Of a DNA stretch of 7,233 bases, positions 1 to 5,197 are shown piece after piece. This DNA comes from Eubacterium sp. GTDB taxonomy: Bacteria; Bacillota_A; Clostridia; Peptostreptococcales; Anaerovoracaceae. How positions within the stretch are numbered: the stretch's first letter is position 1; each line of letters starts with the position of its first letter. A program made the translations under genes and the position numbers. The stretch is taken from NCBI GenBank assembly GCA_021769545.1, contig JAETSS010000063.1, forward strand, positions 1 to 7,233, read 5' to 3'. A model generated the notes under the pieces. The model did no database searches. It was given only the letters and a program-made list of their open reading frames with translations, and was not told the origin of the DNA.

Positions 1-258
1 GATGAGATCCTGGAGCATTTCGATATCGTCCGGATCCACTACCTCGGGCTTGATCTGTATGTCCTTTATTTCCTTTTTCCCGGTAACTGTGACGGTAACG
101 GCTCCGCCGCCTGATGTGGCAGACGCTTCCATTTCGTTTATCTCCGCCTGAAGCTCATCCATCTTGCGCTGCATCGCCTGCATCTGCTGCATCTGCTTCT
201 GCATGTTTCCCATTCCCGGTGCCTTTGGCTTCTTGCCTGCTCTCATTCCTTTTCCCAT
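1..258 (-). CDS. ybaB: YbaB/EbfC-family nucleoid-associated protein, 3' end cut off by window edge
   Basis: The family forms small dimeric DNA-binding proteins that coat the nucleoid; the gene commonly lies between dnaX and recR. The frame runs from ATG at 258 to the left edge without a stop, giving 86 residues of a protein usually about 100-115 long. The start MGKGMR is followed by a Met/Gln-rich stretch (about residues 16-34, with KQMQQMQ) and an amphipathic helix ([13 protein letters not shown]) typical of the family's N-terminal coiled coil. Next come the [13 protein letters not shown] strand (about 49-61) and [14 protein letters not shown], the conserved beta region that leads into the second helix. 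A strong Shine-Dalgarno GGAGG (270-266) sits 7 nt before the ATG. The gap after dnaX is 21 bp, so the two genes are almost certainly co-transcribed. recR is expected next, outside the window. Identification rests on the sequence pattern plus dnaX adjacency; the symbol in Bacillus would be yaaK. Confidence 0.93.
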   Translation of the reverse strand, partial: MGKGMRAGKKPKAPGMGNMQKQMQQMQAMQRKMDELQAEINEMEASATSGGGAVTVTVTGKKEIKDIQIKPEVVDPDDIEMLQDLI

Positions 259-279
259 AGTTCTTCCTCCAAATTATAT

Positions 280-1917
280 TTACTCTATCTCTATATTTAC
301 GCCAAGTACATCTTCCGCTTCCCTGGCTATTTCCTCAACGGTCTTCTCTTTGCCCGGCATACTGCCGCCTTCAAGCACCAGCTTCATCATGCGTCTTGAT
401 CCCGTATGCTTTTCCATAAGGTCCTCCAGAAGCGATCTGTTATTTTCCGCATGCTTCCTCACCAGCTCGGAGCTGACCTTCACGGTAAAATCATTTTCAC
501 CGATCTCCGTCAGCCTTCCGCCGCTTCCTATTATATAAAAGCTGCCCTTGGCTGCTTCTCCCTCTCTGAATACGGCGTTCCATATTTCCTCGAGATCGTA
601 TGTCGGCTCCGGCTGCTTCCGCTCCGCATCCTCCGAAGATGTCTCTGCAGTTTTGTCAGCAGCAACGCTTGCATCTTCCACGGCCTGCCTCATATCCGGC
701 TCCTTAACGGGCACTTCATGTCCCTCTGACATATCTGCCGCTACCGCCGCAGCTTCCCTATGATACTCTGCATATCCTGCAGGCGATACCGCCTGCTTCG
801 TCACAGGGGCCTGTACCTGTACCGGCACGCTCTGCATATCCGTGGAAAGCTTCACGATGGCAAGCTCCAGAAGTATCCTTGGCTGAGTCGACCACCTGGC
901 TTCCCTCATGGTCCTTGAAAGCTCCAGTATCCCTCTGTTTATGTCAGCCAGCTCTATGCTGTCGCTCTGTTTCCTTATGCGTTCTATATTTTCCACCGAC
1001 ATGTTGATGACGTCCTGTGGATTTCTTATGAACTTTGTCATCAGCAGATTCCTGTAATGGTTCACCCAGTCTCTCATGAACTGACGCACGTCTTTTCCGT
1101 CGGAAAGGACATCTGCAGCCAGAACAAGGGCATCTGCCGTCTTCCTGCGCCTTACAAGGTCGGTAAGCTCAACAAAAGTCTCTTCGCCCGATGCCCCCAG
1201 AAATTCAAGAACATCCTTCGCTTCGATCCTCGTATCTCCTCCCGATATGCACTGATCCAGTATGCTCAGTCCGTCTCTGACCGATCCGTCGGCATTGGCG
1301 GCTATTATCCTGAGAGCATCCTCCGAAACGTCTATGGCTCTTTTCCCGCATATCTCCGACATCCCCCTTATAAGGACCGACTCGGGAACTCTCCTGAAAT
1401 CCAGTCTCATACATCTGGACAATATGGTAGATGGCAGCTTCTGCGGCTCCGTAGTTGCCAATATGAACACGACGTATTCCGGCGGTTCCTCAAGCGTCTT
1501 GAGGAGTGCGTTGAATGCTCCGGACGAAAGCATATGGACCTCGTCTATTATATAGACTTTTTTCCGTCCCACTGCCGGAGGATACTTGACGCTTTCACGC
1601 AGCTCTCTGATATTGTCCACTCCGTTGTTGGACGCCGCATCTATCTCCACGACATCCAGATAAGTGCCTTCCTTGATGCTCATGCAGACGCTGCACTTGC
1701 CGCATGGTCTTCCGCCTTCCTCCGAAATGCAGTTGAGGCCCTTTGCCAGTATCCTGGCCGTAGTGGTCTTTCCCGTTCCTCTCGTGCCGCAAAACAGGTA
1801 AGCATGACTCGTACTGTCCGTAGCTATCTGGTTTTTTAAAATTCTTACGATGTGCTCCTGCCCCAGTATCTCATCGAATACCTCCGGGCGGTAAGCTCTG
1901 TACAATGCTGTATACAT
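280..1917 (-). CDS. dnaX: DNA polymerase III subunit gamma/tau (clamp-loader ATPase)
   Basis: This AAA+ ATPase of the clamp loader opens and loads the beta clamp and, as tau, ties the polymerase to the helicase. From the ATG at 1917 it is 545 residues, normal for Firmicutes. Visible landmarks: N-terminal MYTALYRAYRP; Walker A GTRGTGKTT (44-52); zinc-module cysteines C63, C72, C75, C78; Walker B VYIIDEVHML (121-130, D125/E126); sensor 1 ATTEP (154-158); SRC arginine finger (R168); sensor 2 GSVRD (211-215); and the end of domain III at RWSTQPRILLELAIVKL (341-357). A low-complexity Ala/Glu/Val linker (about 361-440) joins a small C-terminal domain (about 441-545). An in-frame upstream ATG at 2037 would add 40 residues, but that stretch lies in the SRP RNA 3' arm. 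The ATG at 1917 has AAAGGA (1929-1924) at 6-nt spacing and begins with the family's conserved N-terminus. I see no E. coli-like A AAA AAG slippery site near the gamma/tau boundary. Transcription probably reads through from the SRP promoter or the upstream operon. Confidence 0.98.
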   Translation of the reverse strand: MYTALYRAYRPEVFDEILGQEHIVRILKNQIATDSTSHAYLFCGTRGTGKTTTARILAKGLNCISEEGGRPCGKCSVCMSIKEGTYLDVVEIDAASNNGVDNIRELRESVKYPPAVGRKKVYIIDEVHMLSSGAFNALLKTLEEPPEYVVFILATTEPQKLPSTILSRCMRLDFRRVPESVLIRGMSEICGKRAIDVSEDALRIIAANADGSVRDGLSILDQCISGGDTRIEAKDVLEFLGASGEETFVELTDLVRRRKTADALVLAADVLSDGKDVRQFMRDWVNHYRNLLMTKFIRNPQDVINMSVENIERIRKQSDSIELADINRGILELSRTMREARWSTQPRILLELAIVKLSTDMQSVPVQVQAPVTKQAVSPAGYAEYHREAAAVAADMSEGHEVPVKEPDMRQAVEDASVAADKTAETSSEDAERKQPEPTYDLEEIWNAVFREGEAAKGSFYIIGSGGRLTEIGENDFTVKVSSELVRKHAENNRSLLEDLMEKHTGSRRMMKLVLEGGSMPGKEKTVEEIAREAEDVLGVNIEIE

Positions 1918-1923
1918 GCTCGT

Positions 1924-1929
1924 TCCTTT
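1924..1929 (-). promoter_or_regulatory. dnaX ribosome binding site
   Basis: AAAGGA on the minus strand, followed by a 6-nt spacer (ACGAGC) and ATG at 1917-1915. It decides the dnaX start against an in-frame ATG 40 codons upstream, which lies inside the SRP RNA. Confidence 0.8.
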
Positions 1930-1950
1930 CAGGTGCTCCGGTCTTGTAAA

Positions 1951-1976
1951 GCCCGGCATCCCGGGTCTTCCCGGGC
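1951..1976 (-). promoter_or_regulatory. GC-rich hairpin cluster between SRP RNA and dnaX (possible terminator or attenuator)
   Basis: On the minus strand three GC blocks lie in 26 nt: A, GCCCGGG (1976-1970); B, CCCGGG (1965-1960); C, GCCGGGC (1957-1951). A pairs with B (6 bp, loop AAGA), B with C (5 bp, loop GAUG), and A with C (6 bp, 14-nt loop); these are mutually exclusive. Four Us (1980-1977) precede the cluster and only UUU (1950-1948) follows it, so it is a weak candidate for an intrinsic terminator. It could set the SRP RNA 3' end, limit read-through into dnaX, or block 3' exonuclease trimming. The pairing is seen in the sequence; the function is inferred. Confidence 0.45.
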
Positions 1977-2144
1977 AAAATATAAATTGCCCTTTGAAAG
2001 TTCCGCAGGCGTAGGAGAAGGCTGATCTGCGGCACATAAGAGCCTCCGCTTATTGCTGCTTCCTTCCGGACCTGACAAGGTTCACGGTGTCCTATTGCGC
2101 AGGACCCAAACCATGCAAGCGGAACCATCAAAAGGCAATTTATC
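1977..2144 (-). ncRNA. ffs: Signal recognition particle RNA (4.5S/scRNA type, no Alu domain)
   Basis: This RNA scaffolds Ffh and stimulates FtsY in co-translational membrane targeting. The diagnostic apical part is present on the minus strand: GUCAGGUCC, GGAA tetraloop (2067-2064), then GGAAGCAGCA, forming helix 8 with the Ffh-binding symmetric loop. The distal 3' arm UUAUGUGCCGCAG resembles the B. subtilis scRNA. The ends also pair: 2143-2119 matches 1982-2006 over 25 positions with a single U-U mismatch (2127/1998) and some G-U pairs, so helix 5 runs to both ends. The inferred length of about 168 nt lies between the E. coli 4.5S (114 nt) and B. subtilis scRNA (about 270 nt). No 5' Alu-domain sequence is visible, and the promoter leaves no room for one. 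The 5' end is inferred as the G 7 nt past the -10 box; the 3' end near the UUUU at 1980-1977 is uncertain by 10-25 nt. Position just before dnaX matches Bacillus. Confidence 0.95.
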
Positions 2145-2150
2145 TATATA

Positions 2151-2179
2151 ATTATATTATCTTTATCAACTCGCGTCAA
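2151..2179 (-). promoter_or_regulatory. Sigma-A promoter of the SRP RNA gene
   Basis: The -35 box TTGACG (2179-2174) and -10 box TATAAT (2156-2151) are separated by exactly 17 bp on the minus strand, a near-perfect vegetative promoter. The predicted start is G at 2144, one base before the first paired base of the SRP RNA helix, which supports the assignment. The -35 box begins 15 bp after the stop codon of the upstream gene, and no terminator is visible between them. Strong constitutive transcription is expected, and it may also feed dnaX and ybaB. Confidence 0.88.
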
Positions 2180-2194
2180 GGCTTTTAGTGAGGT

Positions 2195-3193
2195 TTACCT
2201 TCCCACTACCTTATATATTTCATCGGCATAAGGCGGCTCAACGTCGAAGGTCTCGCCTTTCGATATCCTCTTTATACCGAAGCTCTCCTCTTCTATCCTG
2301 CCTACGATGCTGCAGGCGACGCCTGCCCTTTCCATGGCATCAAGCATTTCTTCCTTTTTCTCTGCCGGTACAACTATCACCATGGCTCCGCTGGATATGA
2401 GACGCATAGGATTTATGTCAAAATGCTGACAGATCTTCCTGACCTCCGGTTCCATAGGGATATCGTCCTCCCAGATCTGCGCGCCCCTATGTGATATCTG
2501 ACACATCTCCCATATAGCTCCCATGATGCCGCCCTCGGTGATGTCGTGCATACCGTGAGTACCCACAGTTCCCGCGGCAACTCCTTCCGCCACCACGCTT
2601 ACCATGTCGAGAAACGACTTGGCTCTCGCCATCTCTTCCTCCGTAAGCACACCTTTAAGCTGTTCCTCAAAGTCACAGGCTATGATGCCGCTGCCTTCAA
2701 GACCTACCGACTTGCTGACCATTATGTAATCTCCCGGCGCCATGTCACCTCCGCTTTGTGAAGCCCCCGAGAGAGTCTTTCCTATGGCTGTGGAAACGAT
2801 GACCGGCTGCTTTACGGCAGGAGTGATTTCCGTATGACCTCCTATGATCTCCACACCCAGGCTCCCCGCTGTTTCGGCCGCCTGACCCATGATATGTGCC
2901 ACGTCATCCTCAGTGGTTCCCTCTGGAAGCATCACCGCCAGCATTATGCCCAGCGGCTGCACTCCGTTGGAGGCTATATCGTTGCATGTGATGTGGATAG
3001 CCAGTCTTCCTATATCGCTTATAGCCGATGTGATGGGATCCGTCGACATGACGCATTCGTACTGTCCGAAATCCATCACCGCGCAGTCCTCACCGATCCC
3101 CGGTCTTACCTTGACCTCATCGCTCCTGTAGGTTATCTTATCGAATACAAGTGACTTCAATAAATCGCTGTCTAATTTCCCTGTGCTAAGCAT
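2195..3193 (-). CDS. AIR synthase-related (PurM/HypE/ThiL-fold) ATP-binding protein, substrate unknown
   Basis: The protein belongs to the AIR-synthase superfamily (PurM, PurL, HypE, SelD, ThiL), whose members activate a substrate with ATP. Visible family signatures, numbered from the ATG at 3193: GIGEDCAVM (32-40, the position of the GDDAAV-type ATP/metal motif), STDPIT (50-55), CNDIASNG (70-77), GGHTEIT (118-124), and MHDITEGGI (215-223, the D-x-T-E/R-G-G motif of the C-terminal domain). Length is 332 residues, matching single-copy AIRS proteins such as HypE and ThiL. HypE proteins end in a PRxC-type cysteine that carries the carbamoyl/cyano group; this protein ends in EIYKVVGR with no cysteine, and no hyp genes lie nearby, so HypE is unlikely. 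The start is chosen by the ribosome binding site; a GTG at 3202 would add 3 residues but has no spacing from the Shine-Dalgarno. It lies 30 bp after ligA, probably in the same operon. The fold is confident; the reaction is not known. Confidence 0.85.
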   Translation of the reverse strand: MLSTGKLDSDLLKSLVFDKITYRSDEVKVRPGIGEDCAVMDFGQYECVMSTDPITSAISDIGRLAIHITCNDIASNGVQPLGIMLAVMLPEGTTEDDVAHIMGQAAETAGSLGVEIIGGHTEITPAVKQPVIVSTAIGKTLSGASQSGGDMAPGDYIMVSKSVGLEGSGIIACDFEEQLKGVLTEEEMARAKSFLDMVSVVAEGVAAGTVGTHGMHDITEGGIMGAIWEMCQISHRGAQIWEDDIPMEPEVRKICQHFDINPMRLISSGAMVIVVPAEKKEEMLDAMERAGVACSIVGRIEEESFGIKRISKGETFDVEPPYADEIYKVVGR

Positions 3194-3199
3194 TTTTTT

Positions 3200-3207
3200 C
3201 ACCTTCC
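3200..3207 (-). promoter_or_regulatory. Ribosome binding site fixing the AIR-synthase-like gene start
   Basis: GGAAGGTG on the minus strand lies 6 nt (AAAAAA) before the ATG at 3193-3191. The alternative GTG start at 3202-3200 is inside this element, so it would have no usable spacing. Confidence 0.7.
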
Positions 3208-3223
3208 ATCATCGTATCTATCG

Positions 3224-5167
3224 CTATTGTATCATCTTCAGAAAATCTTCTTCCGTTATTATCGGTACGCCAAGCTCCTTGGCCTTCCTGTTCTTGGAGG
3301 AGCCCGACGAAATATCATTGTTTATCAGATAGCTGGTCTTGCTGCTGACGGAGGATGCCGTCTTGCCTCCGGCCCTCTCTATGGCTTCCTTGACCTTGTC
3401 TCTGTTTTCAAAATGATGTACCTTACCGGTTATCACAAATGTAAGTCCCGCAAGGCCGCCTCCGCTTTCCTCAAAGGACTGATCCAGCGTAAGCTTCGGC
3501 ATCAGGTCGTCTATTATACGCCGCTTTTCCTCATCCCGGAAAAACTCCACGTAGGCCTTTGCCATGACGTCTCCGACGCCGTCTATCTCTACAAGTTCTG
3601 CCTCCGTGAGACTGCATATCCTGTTCCAGTCGTTTCTGCATTCCTTGGCTATCATTTTTGCATTGGCGACTCCTATATTGGGGATTCCCAGACTGAAAAG
3701 CAGCCTTGCCGGAGTCGTCTCGGCAGCCTTTTCCGCAGCCTTGAGCAGGTTTTCGAAGGATTTTTCTCCGAAGCCCTCCATGGTGACTATCCGATCCCGC
3801 CACTTCTCCAGCTCAAACAGATCGGCAAATTCTCTTACCATGCCTTCGTCTACGAATTTCTCAAGAGTCGCTTCCGAAAGACCTTCTATGTTCATGGCGT
3901 TCCTGCTGACGAAATGGGTGAAGGATTTTATCCTCTTGGCAGGACAGTCCGGGTTCGGACAGTGGAGCGTCTCCACGCCGTTTTCGCTTCTTATCTCGGT
4001 GATGCCGTCGCATACGGGACATTTGCCCGGCGGCTGCACCGTGGCGCTTTTCGTGAGATTCTCGGCGATCTGAGGTATTATCATGTTGGCCTTGTATACC
4101 TTTATCTCATCTCCCTCTCCCAGCGCCAGCTCCCTGACTATGCTGAGATTGTGCACCGAGGCCCTGCTGACGGTGGTTCCTTCAAGCTCCACAGGCTCAA
4201 ATACCGCTATCGGATTGATGAGTCCCGTTCTCGAAGCATTCCACAGTATCTCCTTAAGATGCGTTTCCTTCATCTCGTCCTTCCACTTGAATGCGATGGA
4301 ATCCCTCGGGAATTTCGCCGTACTTCCCAGGGACCTTCCGTACTCTATATCGTCAAATACCAATACGAGTCCGTCGGAGGGCAGCGGAAAGTCAGCGATC
4401 CTCTCCTCAAAATCCTTTACGGCGTCCTCTATGCTTTCCGCCGTGACTTTGACGTATTCCACCGTTTCAAAGCCCTGAGATTTCATCCATTCAAGCTGCT
4501 GCTGTCTCAGCTCTGCAGCTGCTCCCTCCGCAAGAGAAAAGGCGAAGAACTTTACATGTCTTCCTGCCGTTATCTCGTTGTTGAGCTGCCTTACGGTACC
4601 GCTGCAGAGATTTCTCGGGTTCTTGTATTTAGCGTCCACGTCCTCTATGGTATCGTTTATCTTCCGGAAATCCTCATAGCTTATGACGGCTTCGCCTCTC
4701 ACCACCACCGTATCTTTATAGGGTATCGTGACAGGTATGTTGTCGAAAACTCTGGCGTTGTTGGTTATCACCTCTCCAGTGACTCCATCGCCTCTTGTCA
4801 CCGCCTTGGTAAGCCGCCCGTCCTCATAAGTCAGGACTATGGTAAGGCCGTCCAGCTTCCAGGACATGATGCCGTCCTTATCGCCCAGCCATTCTCTGAG
4901 GGCCGCTATGTCCTTGGTCTTGTCAAGGGACAGCATAGGCGACGGGTGCTGCTCCTTAGGCAGGCTGCTCACCACCTCGTATCCTACGTTGACCGTCGGA
5001 CTGTTGGACAAGACTATGCCTGTTTCCTTTTCCAATGCCTCAAGCTCGTCGTACAGTCTGTCGTATTCCTGATTCGATATTATTTCATTGCTCTCCTGAT
5101 AATAAACTCTGGCGGCCTCATTGAGAAAAGCCACCTTTTCCTCCATCAGCTTTCGTTTATCATCCAT
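3224..5167 (-). CDS. ligA: NAD+-dependent DNA ligase LigA, divergent clostridial-type subtype
   Basis: LigA seals DNA nicks in replication and repair, using NAD+ to adenylate an active-site lysine. The 647 residues (typical 660-680) show the full architecture: domain Ia with QEYDRLYDELEALE (33-46); adenylation domain with KLDG (104-107; K104 catalytic), TRGDGVTGE (124-132), VRGE (156-159), NPRN (183-186), SDG (264-266) and AFK (292-294); OB fold (about 305-375); a four-cysteine zinc finger (C383, C386, C403, C408); helix-hairpin-helix repeats (about 420-555); and a C-terminal BRCT domain (about 571-647). By eye against E. coli LigA several usually conserved positions differ: H23 to Y23, D32 to N32, E113 to S102, Y225 to F210 and K290 to V270, while K115, D117, E173, D285 and K314 are kept. 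The ATG at 5167 follows GAGGTG (5180-5175) at 7 nt. It sits 30 bp after pcrA and 30 bp before the AIR-synthase-like gene, indicating an operon. Confidence 0.98.
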   Translation of the reverse strand: MDDKRKLMEEKVAFLNEAARVYYQESNEIISNQEYDRLYDELEALEKETGIVLSNSPTVNVGYEVVSSLPKEQHPSPMLSLDKTKDIAALREWLGDKDGIMSWKLDGLTIVLTYEDGRLTKAVTRGDGVTGEVITNNARVFDNIPVTIPYKDTVVVRGEAVISYEDFRKINDTIEDVDAKYKNPRNLCSGTVRQLNNEITAGRHVKFFAFSLAEGAAAELRQQQLEWMKSQGFETVEYVKVTAESIEDAVKDFEERIADFPLPSDGLVLVFDDIEYGRSLGSTAKFPRDSIAFKWKDEMKETHLKEILWNASRTGLINPIAVFEPVELEGTTVSRASVHNLSIVRELALGEGDEIKVYKANMIIPQIAENLTKSATVQPPGKCPVCDGITEIRSENGVETLHCPNPDCPAKRIKSFTHFVSRNAMNIEGLSEATLEKFVDEGMVREFADLFELEKWRDRIVTMEGFGEKSFENLLKAAEKAAETTPARLLFSLGIPNIGVANAKMIAKECRNDWNRICSLTEAELVEIDGVGDVMAKAYVEFFRDEEKRRIIDDLMPKLTLDQSFEESGGGLAGLTFVITGKVHHFENRDKVKEAIERAGGKTASSVSSKTSYLINNDISSGSSKNRKAKELGVPIITEEDFLKMIQ

Positions 5168-5197
5168 ATACTCACACCTCTTCTTTAGGGCTCCGGG

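Noticed and set aside
1550..1570. A-rich run in dnaX (G AAA AAA G on the minus strand) as a programmed frameshift site
   Set aside because: It lies just before the Walker B motif near residue 120, far upstream of the gamma/tau boundary, and is not the canonical A AAA AAG. No suitable site is visible near residues 360-440.
1057..1839. Plus-strand open frame of 260 codons opposite dnaX
   Set aside because: Codon-aligned antisense shadow of dnaX with no recognisable domain.
1945..1950. TTTACA as the -35 box of a separate dnaX promoter
   Set aside because: No -10 box is present at a plausible distance before the start codon at 1917.
2180..2194. Terminator after the AIR-synthase-like gene
   Set aside because: No GC-rich stem followed by a T run is present between the stop codon and the SRP RNA promoter; only a 4-bp AGGT/ACCT repeat with a 2-nt loop spans the stop.
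2195..3202. Calling the AIR-synthase-like gene hypE or thiL
   Set aside because: The HypE C-terminal cysteine motif and hyp neighbours are absent, and no thiamine context or ThiL-specific motif could be identified by eye.
3227..5188. Long plus-strand open frame (653 codons) as a possible real gene
   Set aside because: It lies exactly antisense to ligA in the codon-aligned register, starts with TTG, and its product is a composition-skewed, motif-free sequence rich in Arg, Tyr, His and Leu. Codon bias of ligA explains it.
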